Source: Janthinobacterium sp. B9-8
GTDB taxonomy: Bacteria; Pseudomonadota; Gammaproteobacteria; Burkholderiales; Chitinibacteraceae
NCBI RefSeq assembly: GCF_000969645.2
Contig: NZ_CP014222.1
Location: 2,979,740-3,043,739, forward strand
Length of the DNA: 64,000 bases
Direction of reading: 5' to 3'
Shown: positions 32,203-43,300 of the stretch, in pieces
Layout: each line of letters begins with the position of its first letter
Position numbering within the stretch: position 1 is the stretch's first letter
Notes under the pieces: model-generated
Seen by the model: only the letters and a program-made list of their open reading frames with translations
The model's database searches: none
Told to the model about the DNA's origin: nothing
Translations under genes and position numbers: made by a program

Positions 32203-34167
32203 TTAATTAGGGCCACTCGCTGGTACAAAAAAGCTCACCCTATCCCCCCCCAAAGATTTGGCCTGATACATGGCCTCATCTGCGTTCTTTGCCAGCTCAG
32301 CCACTTCAACGCCATGCTCCGGGAACAAAGCAATGCCTATGCAGGATGAAATGACGAGCATTTTACCGTCAAGCGAAAATGGCTGATTTAGCGACTCTCG
32401 GATTTTCTCTGCCACTGCGCTGGCGTCACTTTCGCTGCTGATTTCTGGCAGTAGCACCATAAACTCATCGCCGCCGATCCGGCCCACACTATCTGAATCC
32501 CGCAGGCCGCCCAGCATGCGTTTGGCGGCATCTTCCAGTAGTAAATCGCCAATTGCATGGCCGTGTATATCATTAACCAGTTTGAATTTATCAAGATCAA
32601 TAAATAAGAGAGCCAGCCGGGTTTGATTGCGCTTGGCTCTGACCAAAGCTTGATTCACCCGTTCAAACAGCAGAATACGATTGGGAAGCTGCGTCAGCAT
32701 ATCGTAATGAGCAGAATGGGCCAGCCGCTGGTGGATTTTTTTACGCTCGTTAATATCAAGCAGCATGGCAACATAATGCGTAGTTTTGCCCTCACTATCT
32801 TTAACAGGGCCCACATGCACTTCTTCCCAGTAGATTTCACCCGATTTACGCCGGGTTTGCAGCTCGCCTTCCCAGCGTTGGCCTTGCAATAAATAATCCC
32901 ACATTTCTTGATAAGCCGAGTCATCGGTGTCTTCCGAGCGCAAAAAAGTAGGCGTTCGCCCCAAAGTTTCTGCCGCTGAATAGCCTGTTTCCTCTAAAAA
33001 CTTAGGGTTTACATACTGAATCACCCGATTGGGGCCAGTAATTAAAACAGGGGTTGGGCTTTGTTCAATCGCAGTTGAAAAAACCTTCAAACGTTGCTCT
33101 GTAAGCAAGCCTTCTGCCAGGCTTTTTGCCAATCGGCCATTAAGACGATGGATATACAGCGCAATAATCCCCACCAGCGCGAGCAGACTTAATGCAGTCC
33201 ATAGCAAGCTATAGATCCAGGATAAATCCGCTCTGGGGCTGGCTTCATATAAAAACCCATCTAAAGAAAAATGATTAGGCAGCATGCCAATCTCAGCATA
33301 GGTATCGGCAATATGCCGCCAGCGGCCCGGATTCATATACCCCACGGCAATTAAATCTGTACGCATCAGCGCAATCATTTGTGCCGCTTCAAATTCAAGC
33401 TGGGCTTGGCTTTTATGCTTTGAATATTTTCTTAAAATAAGCTGAATAACTTCATCGGGGTTCGCCATCGCGTATTCCCAGCCACGCAGGCTGGCCGCCC
33501 TAAATGCTTTCACTCGCTCTGGGTGTTGCTTAATTTGCTGCTCGCTAGTGAATAAATTATCGCCGTAAAAATCGATGCCCACAGAACGCGGGGTGTAGAT
33601 CTGATATTTAACGCCTGCCTGATCCAGAATAAACGGCTCGTTAGTCAGATATGCAGAGATTGCATCCACGCCCCCCCCTATCAATGCATCCGTTTTAAAG
33701 TTATGAGCAAGCAACTTCAAACTATCCAGCGCGATACCTTCCCGCTTTAAATAGGCCAGCAGCTCTTCTGAAAGCGGCTCAATCATTATGCGTTTATCGT
33801 TTAAATCATGAATGCTTTGCAAAGGCTTTTTTTCAAGCGCAATCAGCACATAGGGTGAGTGCTGAAAGATAACACCCAAAACCACCACAGGTTTGCCCGC
33901 TTTGCGCGCCAGCAACAAGCTGCTGGTTCCTGTCGCAAAATCTGCCCTTCCTGAGACCACCTCGAGCAGCGGGTCTATGCCGGGCTGGGCTTCTTTAACT
34001 TCTACATTTAAGCCTGCCTGCTCGTAATAGCCCTTTTCTTTAGCCACGTAATATCCGGCAAACTGAAAGGCATGCTCCCACTTTAATTGCAGCGTCACCC
34101 CTTCACTTGCCACCGCACGGGGCAAAGTAAGCAATACGCAAAGCAACTGAATAAGGATAAATTTCAT
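32203..34167 (-). CDS. Diguanylate cyclase with periplasmic THI5/NMT1 sensor (SBP-TM-PAS-GGDEF)
   Basis: A 654-residue receptor. Signal peptide at residues 1-20, then an NMT1/THI5-like binding domain (about 22-300; VTLQLKWEHAFQFAGYYVAK), a single TM at about 320-340 (SLLWTALSLLALVGIIALYI), a PAS domain (about 365-480) and GGDEF (about 490-650). The GGDEF motif is intact (RIGGDEFMVLL) and RDSD five residues upstream provides the I-site. It should make c-di-GMP in answer to a thiamine-precursor-like or other small ligand; ligand unknown. Monocistronic, with an 840-bp gap on its 5' side. Confidence 0.9.
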   Translation of the reverse strand: MKFILIQLLCVLLTLPRAVASEGVTLQLKWEHAFQFAGYYVAKEKGYYEQAGLNVEVKEAQPGIDPLLEVVSGRADFATGTSSLLLARKAGKPVVVLGVIFQHSPYVLIALEKKPLQSIHDLNDKRIMIEPLSEELLAYLKREGIALDSLKLLAHNFKTDALIGGGVDAISAYLTNEPFILDQAGVKYQIYTPRSVGIDFYGDNLFTSEQQIKQHPERVKAFRAASLRGWEYAMANPDEVIQLILRKYSKHKSQAQLEFEAAQMIALMRTDLIAVGYMNPGRWRHIADTYAEIGMLPNHFSLDGFLYEASPRADLSWIYSLLWTALSLLALVGIIALYIHRLNGRLAKSLAEGLLTEQRLKVFSTAIEQSPTPVLITGPNRVIQYVNPKFLEETGYSAAETLGRTPTFLRSEDTDDSAYQEMWDYLLQGQRWEGELQTRRKSGEIYWEEVHVGPVKDSEGKTTHYVAMLLDINERKKIHQRLAHSAHYDMLTQLPNRILLFERVNQALVRAKRNQTRLALLFIDLDKFKLVNDIHGHAIGDLLLEDAAKRMLGGLRDSDSVGRIGGDEFMVLLPEISSESDASAVAEKIRESLNQPFSLDGKMLVISSCIGIALFPEHGVEVAELAKNADEAMYQAKSLGGDRVSFFVPASGPN

Positions 34168-34407
34168 TCGAATATTCGCATTTATCTTACGTCATTCACA
34201 AGGTTATTTTAAATAATAAAGCAATGTAGCTATTAATCCTAATTAAATTAAAAATAGCCAAGAAAACGCAAGCAAACCGCATTCATTTATTAACTACCCT
34301 GAATAAATTAATTTAATAAATCCTGATTATGCCTCTTGCTCAATAACGTCTATGTAGATGGGCTCTTAAGAGCTGCCGCTCGGTTTTTAAAAATGTAGGG
34401 CGTAATC

Positions 34408-34607
34408 CTATCAACTTAAAGGAATATGTAGTTTGGGTTAGCAGTCTGTGTGCGAGGTTTACCAAGCTCAGATATATCGCGTAACTCAACATTCTTTTGC
34501 GCATAAATGCTGAGTTACGCTGGTTTATCCACCCTTAAATAGGCGACTAAACCAACTAATCCAGCCTACAAAACGATCATGTCCGCGGGTTTTGCTTAAG
34601 TTGATAG
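34408..34607. repeat. Long imperfect palindromic repeat
   Basis: The arms start CTATCAACTTAA (34408-34419) and end TTAAGTTGATAG (34596-34607). The inner arms GCGTAACTCAACATT (34479-34493) and AATGCTGAGTTACGC (34506-34520) pair with one mismatch. Other parts (TGTAG.TTGGGTTAG type) also recur in both arms. It looks like two degenerate inverted copies of a common intergenic repeat. Confidence 0.65.
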
Positions 34608-35007
34608 AACTGGGGTAAAGCCCGCGTAACATACCAAATCAACAAGCAAGTTTTGCCCGCCCTGCAATATTTATAATGAATTTCAAACAAATCCATATTT
34701 ATGTAAAAAAATCAATTTCTCTTACAAAGATAGCAAAAACATAAATAAAATTAAAAAACATCAGCAATAGTAATTTAAGTAAATAAATAAAAAAACATTC
34801 ATAAAATTTAAATAAAATAAATAACAATACGACATAAATAACTTAGGCTGTGGTTGCACAAGAGATGTTTTTTCTGAGTAAGCACAGCTTACAGCCGGCG
34901 AGAAATCTTGCCTTCAGTGTATTTATCATGTCATATAAAATTGATCTAGATGTTATTTTACTTACATACAACTAAGCGACGATCAATGCCCTTTGAGGAG
35001 AAAAACA
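34608..35007. other. AT-rich region upstream of phospholipase C gene
   Basis: About 400 bp, strongly A/T-rich from 34680 to 34850, with no coding frame. GAGGAG at 34995-35000 is the ribosome binding site of the phospholipase gene; promoters are not pinpointed. The 34168-34407 part before the palindrome also holds no gene. Confidence 0.5.
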
Positions 35008-37707
35008 ATGAGCATCGATCGCCGTCAGTTTTTAAAATATGCAGGAGCAGGCAGCGCACTCACCGCCTTGCCAGTCAGCGTACAGCGCGCCATTGCCGCC
35101 GGAACACAAAGTGGTAGCTTGTCTTCAGTGGCGCATGTGGTGATTTTAAGCCAAGAAAACCGCTCATTCGATCATTACCTAGGCAGTCTGAATGGTGTGC
35201 GTGGTTTTAATGATCCGCATCCGCTGCGCTTGCCCGATGGCAGCAGTGTTTTTGCACAAAAAAATGCCAGCAATCAAACCATCTGGCCTTTTCGCCTCAA
35301 TAGCAAAACCACCAATGCCCAGTGCATGGTTGATGTAAACCACGATTGGAGCAGCGGCCGGAATGCTTTTAATCTTGGAAAAATGGATAGGTGGATTCCC
35401 AATAAAGGCAATTACGCCATGGGCTATTATCAGCGCGAAGATATCGCCTTTCATTACGCACTATCAGATGCCTTTACCACCTGTGATCATTTCTTTTGCT
35501 CTGCCAATACCAGCACCAATCCCAACCGCCTGTTTTTAATGTCCGGCAGCAATGGCCAAGGCCAGTGGGCTAATGGTGCGGTAATGGATAATAATGAGAG
35601 CATCTCTTTTACCTGGACCACCTATGCCGAGCGCCTGCAAGCGGCGGGTATCAGCTGGAAAATGTATCAGGAGCAAGATAATTACGACGACAACGCCTTA
35701 GCTTGGTTTAGCAAATTTAAGCTCGCCCCTCCCTCCTCGGCGCTTTATCAGCAAGGCATGGCCCGCCGCACTCGCGACGCCTTTGCCAAAGATGTGGCCA
35801 ATGATGCACTTCCCGCAATCAGCTGGATTATTGCCCCCGCTGCCCTTTCCGAGCATCCGTCCCATGCACCCAATACTGGGGCCAATTACGCCAAAATTTT
35901 TCTGGATGCGCTTGCCAGCAATCCTGCGGTATGGGCAAAAACAGTATTTATTTATACCTACGATGAAAATGGCGGCATTTTTGACCATGTTGTCCCTCCC
36001 ACCGCACCTATCGGCACCGCAAATGAATGGAAAGATGGCTACCCGCTAGGGCTAGGGCACCGCATGCCCACTTGGCTGATTTCACCGTGGAGCGTCGGCG
36101 GCTTTGTCTATAGCCAAACCTGTGATCTGACTTCGGTAGTGCGCTTTCTGGAGAAATTTACCGGTATTCAGGAGCCCAATATCAGTGCATGGCGGCGTAG
36201 TGTCTGTGCCGATTTAACAGATGGCTTCGATTTTTCTGCCAGTGGCTATGGTTACCCCTCCACCATTCCCGATACAGCAATCCTCGCCAGCGATGCAGAT
36301 TACGCCTGTAAAAACCTGCCTGCCGCCGTACCCAATGGTGAATTAGCCAAGCCCATCACCGAGGCGGGCGGATCGCGCCCGCTACGCCCACTGGCTATTC
36401 AGCCCCGCCTTGATGCCCAGGTCGATCCTGCCAGCAAAAAAATCACCCTGCAATTGAGCAATACCGGTAGCCTGGCCGCAGCCTTTGATCTGCATGGCTA
36501 TGGCGCCTTGGTATTTAATCCGATCTTTATCACCGTGCCCGCCAATGGCGTACAAAACCAAGTGATTGATGCTACGGCCGCCGCCAATGGCAAATTTGAT
36601 ATCGCCATTCATGGCCCCAATAGTTTTTATCGCCGCTTTGCCGGTAGTGTTTCGGCCAGCGCATGGCAAAATGGGGCTTACCCGCAAATCACCGTCAGCC
36701 CCAATCTGGGCGGTGGCTTTATCAGCATCGCGGTACAAAACCGCGCCGCTGCGCCACTTACTCTCTTTATCGATGATTACTTAGCGGGCCAGCGCACACC
36801 GCAAACCATTGCCGCCAATAGCAACAACACCTTCATCGTCTCCACCCTAAATAACTGGTACGACATCATGCTGCTGATTGATGGCGATATCGGCTTTATC
36901 TACGAATATTGCGGCCATATCGAAGGCGGAATAAGCCAGACCTTCCCTGGCCGAATCCATATCCCCGGCCTTCCTCCTACCCCAACGCCGACACCTACCC
37001 CGCCGCCAATTGCCGAATTTACCGCTGCCCTGCTCAATAATTTGACGCATTACTACCGCAGCGAAAACAATCTGGCCGATGAGCTAAGCGGCAGTGCGCT
37101 CAGCAGCGTAGGCAGCATCAGCTACCCCGCCGGTAAGTTTTCATCCTGCTTGCAGCTGGATGCCAGCAAAGGCTGTGCCGCGTTTATGCCATTTGAAATC
37201 AGCAGCAGCGCCTTTACCCTTGGCTTCTGGCTCAAAATACCAAGCAATATGGGCAGCAATATGAGCAGTATCGCCACTAATAAAGACTGGGCTTCGGGGA
37301 AAAACACGGGGATTTCCATCGGGCACTCGGGGGACGGGCGCTTTAAATTTAATATCGGCGATGGCACAAACCGCGCCGATGCTTACCTGAGCATGGTGAC
37401 AGGCGCATGGGTGTATGTCGCCATCGCCCTTAATCCTGCCAATAAAACCATGCGTTGCTACGCCAGCAATCCCAGCGGGATCGTCAGCGAAACCACGCTT
37501 TCCTATAGCAATGTTAGCGGCAATATCGTCCCAAGCTACAAGCGCTGGGCCTTAAACGAAGATGCACGTGGCGATTATTACAAACGCTATCCAAAGGAAA
37601 AATTCATCCTTAGCTTCGACGACATCGCCATCTGGAACCGCCTGCTGCCCGCCAGCGAAATCCGCGCTATTGCCGGGGCAAATAAAGCTTTGCAAACACT
37701 ACGTTAA
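35008..37707 (+). CDS. Tat-exported phosphocholine-type phospholipase C with C-terminal LamG module
   Basis: An 899-residue protein. Residues 2-35 are a Tat signal (DRRQFLKYAGAGSALTALP). The phosphoesterase core (about 40-430) has the conserved VVILSQENRSFDHYLGSLNG region and a later GGIFDHVVPP segment. Two DUF756-like beta domains follow (about 455-560 and 565-645). A PTPTPTPTPPP linker at about 655-667 precedes a LamG/concanavalin-type module (about 670-895). The usual family ends after the DUF756 domains, so the tail is an accessory module. The start at 35008 has GAGGAG 7 nt upstream. Action: cleavage of phosphatidylcholine/sphingomyelin outside the cell; substrate inferred from family. 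Confidence 0.86.
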   Translation: MSIDRRQFLKYAGAGSALTALPVSVQRAIAAGTQSGSLSSVAHVVILSQENRSFDHYLGSLNGVRGFNDPHPLRLPDGSSVFAQKNASNQTIWPFRLNSKTTNAQCMVDVNHDWSSGRNAFNLGKMDRWIPNKGNYAMGYYQREDIAFHYALSDAFTTCDHFFCSANTSTNPNRLFLMSGSNGQGQWANGAVMDNNESISFTWTTYAERLQAAGISWKMYQEQDNYDDNALAWFSKFKLAPPSSALYQQGMARRTRDAFAKDVANDALPAISWIIAPAALSEHPSHAPNTGANYAKIFLDALASNPAVWAKTVFIYTYDENGGIFDHVVPPTAPIGTANEWKDGYPLGLGHRMPTWLISPWSVGGFVYSQTCDLTSVVRFLEKFTGIQEPNISAWRRSVCADLTDGFDFSASGYGYPSTIPDTAILASDADYACKNLPAAVPNGELAKPITEAGGSRPLRPLAIQPRLDAQVDPASKKITLQLSNTGSLAAAFDLHGYGALVFNPIFITVPANGVQNQVIDATAAANGKFDIAIHGPNSFYRRFAGSVSASAWQNGAYPQITVSPNLGGGFISIAVQNRAAAPLTLFIDDYLAGQRTPQTIAANSNNTFIVSTLNNWYDIMLLIDGDIGFIYEYCGHIEGGISQTFPGRIHIPGLPPTPTPTPTPPPIAEFTAALLNNLTHYYRSENNLADELSGSALSSVGSISYPAGKFSSCLQLDASKGCAAFMPFEISSSAFTLGFWLKIPSNMGSNMSSIATNKDWASGKNTGISIGHSGDGRFKFNIGDGTNRADAYLSMVTGAWVYVAIALNPANKTMRCYASNPSGIVSETTLSYSNVSGNIVPSYKRWALNEDARGDYYKRYPKEKFILSFDDIAIWNRLLPASEIRAIAGANKALQTLR

Positions 37708-37755
37708 TAAGGATTGAATGGGTGAAAGCTGCGCTAGGATAAACGCTTAAGCGTC

Positions 37756-37789
37756 AAGGGCCGGGCTTTCATAAAGCCCGGCCCTTTTT
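37756..37789 (+). terminator. Intrinsic terminator after the phospholipase C gene
   Basis: AAGGGCCGGGCTTT/AAAGCCCGGCCCTT 14-bp stem with a 3-nt loop and T-run. Confidence 0.9.
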
Positions 37790-37969
37790 AAATCAGGGAG
37801 GAGCTTGCCACCAACAGCCTCGCTGTTGTTCGCCCGATTAGAACTCCATCCCCCTGTAATATTTACCGCCAGCCCGCTTAGCCAGCGATATAAGGTCGGC
37901 TACACAGGACGATGCTGCAAAAACAAGGGATAATGCGGCCAAAAATGCGCATTATTTAAGGAATTACCC

Positions 37970-40174
37970 ATGGAAATTAAGGTCAACTTTCTCGATAAGC
38001 TTCGTCTTGAAGCCAAGTTCGATGACTTCACAGTGATCGCCGATCAGCCTATCCGCTATAAGGGCGATGGCTCGGCACCGGGCCCATTCGATTACTTTTT
38101 AGCTTCATCCGCTTTGTGCGCGGCTTATTTTGTGAAGTTGTACTGCGAAACCCGCAATATTCCAACCGAGCATATCCGCCTATCGCAGAACAATATTGTT
38201 GACCCGGAAAACCGCTACCAGCAGATTTTTAAGATTCAGGTGGAGTTGCCTGCGGATATTTCTGCCAAAGACAGGCAGGGCATTTTGCGCTCTATCGACC
38301 GTTGCACCGTAAAAAAAGTCGTGCAAACCGGCCCCGAGTTTGTCATTGAGGAGGTAGAGAGTTTAGAGGCCGATTCTCAGGCCTTGCTCACTTTGAATTC
38401 AAGCACCGACGCCGCCACCTATATCGTGGGCAAGGATCTGCCCCTTGAGCAAACCATCGCCAATATGTCGGGGCTGCTTGCCGATCTGGGCATCAAAATT
38501 GAAATCGCTTCATGGCGCAATATTGTGCCCAATGTGTGGTCGCTGCATATCCGCGATGCGCACTCGCCCATGTGTTTTACCAATGGCAAAGGCGCAAGCA
38601 AAGAAAGTGCGCTGGCGTCCGCGCTGGGCGAGTATATCGAGCGGCTTAGCTGCAATCATTTCTATGCCGGTCAGTTTTGGGGCGAAGAGCTCGCCAACGC
38701 AGATTTTGTGCATTACCCGCAGGAACGCTGGTTTCAGCCCGGCCCTAAAAATGCCCTACCGCTTGAGATTCTGGATGACTACTGCCGTGAAATTTACAAC
38801 CCAGATGGCGAATTACTGGGCACGCATCTATATGACACCAACTCCGGCAATGTAGAGCGCGGCATCTGCTCGCTGCCCTTTGTGCGCCAGTCGGATGGCG
38901 AAACGGTGTATTTCCCCTCTAACCTGATCGAAAACCTCTTTGTGAGCAATGGCATGAGCGCTGGCAATACGCTGGCCGAAGCGCAGGTGCAATGCCTTTC
39001 AGAGATTTTTGAGCGCGCAGTAAAACGCGAAATTTTAGAAGGCGAAATCACCCTGCCCGATGTGCCGCAAGAAGTGCTGGCGAAATACCCAAGCATTCTG
39101 GCCGGGATTGCTGGCCTCGAAGAACAAGGCTTTCCGGTACTGGTCAAAGATGCATCACTCGGCGGCGTTTATCCGGTCATGTGCGTCACCCTGATGAACC
39201 CGCGTACCGGCGGTGTATTTGCCTCCTTCGGCGCGCACCCCAGTTTAGAAGTGGCTTTAGAGCGCAGCCTGACTGAACTGCTGCAAGGCCGCAGCTTTGA
39301 AGGCCTGAACGACCTACCCCGCCCCACCTTTGAAAGCCATGCTTTAACTGAGCCAAATAACTTTGTTGAGCATTTCATCGATTCAAGCGGCATTGTTTCA
39401 TGGCGCTTTTTCAGTGCAAAATCGAATTACAACTTTGTTGAATGGGATTTCTCCAGCCACGGGGACAACGCCAATACCGAAGAAGCCGCGGCCCTTTTCG
39501 GCATTCTCAAAGACCTAGGCAAAGAGTCCTATATGGCGATATACGATCAATTAGGCGCCACAGCCTGCCGCATTCTGGTGCCCGCCTATTCAGAAATTTA
39601 TCTGGTAGAAGATTTAATCTGGGATAACACCAACAAAGCGCTGCTGTTCCGCGAAGACATTTTGAATTTGCATAGGCTGGACAATGCCGCCCTGGCCGCG
39701 CTGCTAGAGCGTCTGGAAGACAACGAGCTGGGCGATTACTCCAAGGTATCGGATTTAATTGGCATCAAATTTGACGAGAACACAGTATGGGGCCAGCTGA
39801 CCGTTCTGGAATTAAAGCTGCTGATTAATCTAGCCTTGCAGCAATTTGAAGACGCGCACGATATGGTCGGTGCCTTCTTGCAATACAACGACAACACCTT
39901 AGATCGCGTGCTGTTTTACCAGGCCCTCAATGCCGTGCTGGACGTGCTGATGGATGATGAGCTGGAGCTGGCCGACTACGAAATCAACTTCCGCCGCATG
40001 TTCGGCAACCCACGCATGGACGCAGCAATTGGCTCCGCCAACGGCAGCGTACGTTTCTTCGGACTCACTGAAACCAGCATGAAACTGGAAGGTCTCGACA
40101 AACACCACCGCCTGATCGACAGCTACAAAAAACTGCATGCAGCGCGGGGCCGTTTTGTGGCAAAGACTGCATAA
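37970..40174 (+). CDS. ycaO: OsmC domain/YcaO domain fusion protein
   Basis: A 734-residue protein. Residues about 1-135 form an OsmC-like domain, (GPFDYFLASSALCAAYFVKLYC has the first Cys; the second in RSIDRCTVKKV). Residues about 160-580 are the YcaO domain (HSPMCFTNGKGASKESALAS, SALGEYIERLSCNHF, NTLAEAQVQCLSEIFERAVK), whose family activates amide oxygens with ATP. The rest is a helical C-terminal extension, as in E. coli YcaO, which helps RimO methylthiolate ribosomal protein S12. The OsmC fusion is known in some proteobacterial YcaO proteins but not in the E. coli protein. Monocistronic; terminator follows. Confidence 0.88.
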   Translation: MEIKVNFLDKLRLEAKFDDFTVIADQPIRYKGDGSAPGPFDYFLASSALCAAYFVKLYCETRNIPTEHIRLSQNNIVDPENRYQQIFKIQVELPADISAKDRQGILRSIDRCTVKKVVQTGPEFVIEEVESLEADSQALLTLNSSTDAATYIVGKDLPLEQTIANMSGLLADLGIKIEIASWRNIVPNVWSLHIRDAHSPMCFTNGKGASKESALASALGEYIERLSCNHFYAGQFWGEELANADFVHYPQERWFQPGPKNALPLEILDDYCREIYNPDGELLGTHLYDTNSGNVERGICSLPFVRQSDGETVYFPSNLIENLFVSNGMSAGNTLAEAQVQCLSEIFERAVKREILEGEITLPDVPQEVLAKYPSILAGIAGLEEQGFPVLVKDASLGGVYPVMCVTLMNPRTGGVFASFGAHPSLEVALERSLTELLQGRSFEGLNDLPRPTFESHALTEPNNFVEHFIDSSGIVSWRFFSAKSNYNFVEWDFSSHGDNANTEEAAALFGILKDLGKESYMAIYDQLGATACRILVPAYSEIYLVEDLIWDNTNKALLFREDILNLHRLDNAALAALLERLEDNELGDYSKVSDLIGIKFDENTVWGQLTVLELKLLINLALQQFEDAHDMVGAFLQYNDNTLDRVLFYQALNAVLDVLMDDELELADYEINFRRMFGNPRMDAAIGSANGSVRFFGLTETSMKLEGLDKHHRLIDSYKKLHAARGRFVAKTA

Positions 40175-40193
40175 ACCAGCTCTTTGTGCAGAT

Positions 40194-40238
40194 AAAAAAA
40201 CGACCTTCAAACCTAAAAGGTTGAAGGTCGTTTTTTTG
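40194..40238. terminator. Bidirectional terminator between ycaO and hsdR
   Basis: CGACCTTCAAACCT/AGGTTGAAGGTCG stem (one bulge) with A-run on the left and T-run on the right. It serves the convergent ycaO and hsdR transcripts and marks the island edge. Confidence 0.85.
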
Positions 40239-40324
40239 CAAAAAATTACAGTTGGAAACGATATCAGATAAAAACGTCAGCCCATTTCAGCTATTTCTCA
40301 ATACTATTGTCGCAAGCAACCGTC

Positions 40325-43300
40325 TCATACCCACTCAGCACCCAATGCTTCTGCCTGCTGCAGTACCGTCTGAATGGCATCTTCCTGAAAATCAGGCGGG
40401 TAGCCATATTTACGCAGGATACGCTTCACCATAATCCGTAATTTGGCACGTACGCTTTCACGTTGCGACCAATCCACGCTGATGTTTTTTCGCAAATTGG
40501 TCGTAAGCTCATGGGCAATGCGTTTGAGCGTTTCGTCCGGCAGTTCACGCACCGCCGATTCATTATTGGCCAGTGCATCATAAAACTTTACTTCGTCTTC
40601 TGATAATCCCAAGGCCTCTCCGCGCCCAGCGGCTTCACGGAATTTCTTGGCCATGGCGACCAGCTCTTCCATCACTTGTGCAGTTTCAATACTACGATTT
40701 TGATAACGTTTAACCACATCAGTCAGTAGCTCAGAAAACTTTTTCTGCTGCACCACATTACTGGCAAACTTAGATTTTATTTCCCCTTCCAGCAAGCGCT
40801 CTAGCAATTCTACGGCCAAGTTTTTCTCTGGCAGATTACGCACTTCAGCCAAAAAGTCATCATCCAGCAGACCAATATTGGGCTTATCCAAACCCACCGC
40901 ATCAAAGATGTCGACTACTTCATCTGAAGCAACCGCCTGCCCGATAATCTGGCGAATAGCCAGCTCCCTATCATCATTGCTGAGTTTTTTTGCGCTCAGA
41001 TCCCGCTTAATCAGCAGCACTTTCACCGCTTGCAAAAAGGCAACTTCTTCACGTACGGCTTTGGCTTCATCCATGGTGCCGCACAGGCTGAATGCTTTAC
41101 TCATCGCCAGTGCGTTATCTGCAAAACGCTTTTTACCGTCTTCTAACCCCAGTACATGATTAGCTGCGCCAGCCAACAGGCGATGACCGCCAGTGATAAA
41201 TTCGCTGTAATCAAAGCCATGCAACATGCCGCGCAAGATATCGATTTTCTCTTCGAGCACCGCCCACGCTTCCGCCGTATCCACCGTCGGTTTACCGCGC
41301 CCATTGCTGGCGGTGTATTCCTTGAGTGCCGCTTTCAGTTCGTTGGCGATGCCAATGTAATCAACGACCAAGCCGCCCTGCTTATCGTGAAATACCCGAT
41401 TCACCCGCGCAATGGCCTGCATCAGATTGTGACCTTTCATGGGCTTGTCGATATACAGCGTATGCACGCAGGGCGCATCAAAGCCAGTGAGCCACATATC
41501 GCGCACAATCACTAATTGCAAAGGATCATTTGGATCTTTAAAGCGTTTTTCCAGCCGCTTTTTGACTTGCTTAGGGTAGATGTGAGGCCGGAGCAAAGCC
41601 TTGTCACTCGCCGAGCCGGTCATCACAATTTTGATCGCGCCCAGCTCCGGGTCATCGTTATGCCAATCCGGGCGCAGCTTGATTAACTCGTTATATAAAT
41701 GCACGCAAATCTCGCGGCTCATCGCCACAACCATTGCTTTGCCCGATTGGCTTTGTTGGCGTGTTTCAAAGTGATTCACCAAATCAGCCGCCACACTGGC
41801 AATACGTGGCTCCGCGCCGACAATCCGCTCCAGTGCCGCCCATTTAGATTTAAGCTTGCCTTGCTCGCTTTCTTCTTCATCCTCAGCCAGCTCATCGACA
41901 TCATCATCAATCTGAGCCATTTCATCGACTTTCAGGCTTAATTTTGCCAGCCGCGATTCATAGTAAATCGCCACCGTCGCGCCATCTTCCTTGGCCTGCT
42001 GCATATCGTAGATGTGGATGTATTCACCAAATACCGAGCGCGTATCTCTGTCTTCAGAAGATACCGGCGTGCCGGTAAACGCCACAAAAGTGGCATTGGG
42101 CAGCGCATCGCGCAGATGCTGGGCGTAGCCGACTTGATAGCTGCTTTCCAAATATTGGGGACTAGCCTCTTTAGCGACGCCAGCCAGATTGGGGGCTTGG
42201 ATAGGCTTTGGTAGGCGTTGTTTTAGTTTTGCTTCAAAACCATACTGCGTGCGATGTGCCTCATCGGCAATCACCACAATATTGTGGCGGTCTGATAACA
42301 GGGGGAAAACATCTTCGTCCTCCCCCGGTGCAAACTTTTGGATCGTGGCAAATACAATCCCGCCAGAGGGGCGGTTGCTCAATTTGGCGCGCAAGTCTTG
42401 CCGCGTACTCACTTGCACCGGTTGCTCGCGAAGCAAATCCTGAGCCAAAGAAAACACACCGAACAGCTGGCCATCCAGATCATTGCGGTCGGTAATCACC
42501 ACAATGGTCGGGTTTTCCATCGCAGCTTCCCGCATCACCCTTGCGGCAAAGCAGGTCATGGTGATGCTCTTGCCCGATCCCTGCGTATGCCAGACCACGC
42601 CTCCTTTGCCTTTTTTGCCACCGATCACATCGGGGCGAGATGCTGTAACCACTCGTTCAATGGCTGTACGGACAGCGTGAAACTGGTGATAACCAGCAAT
42701 CTTTTTGACCAGCGTGCCATCGTCTTCAAACAGCACAAAAAAGCGCAAATAATCGAGTAGATAGGCAGGCGCAAGAATGCCGCGAATCAGCGTTTCTAGT
42801 TCATTAAATTGCCCTAATGGATCAAGGCTAATGCCATCAATCGTGCGCCATTGCATATAGCGCTCGGCATTGGCCGATAAAGATCCCATCCGCGCCTCAG
42901 AGCCATCCGAAATCACCAGAATTTCGTTGTACTGAAATACATCAGAAATTTGCGCTTTATAAGTTTGAATCTGCTCGAATGCTTTATAAATATCCGCGTT
43001 TTTATCGGTAGGATTTTTAAGCTCCAGCAGCACCAGCGGCAAGCCATTTACAAATAAAATAATATCAGGGCGACGTGGCTGTTTTACCCCTTTTAGCGTG
43101 TACTGATTCACCGCGAGGAATTCATTCTGGCTCGCTACGGCAAAATCAATCAGCCTTACAAAATCCCCGCGCGTTTCGCCGTCTTTCTGGTATTGCACCG
43201 GCACGCCATTCACCAGCAAACCATGAAAATGCCGATTCGCCGCCAATAAAGCTGGCGTGCCTAAATCCAGTACCTGCCTAAGCGCATCGGCCTGTGCCAC

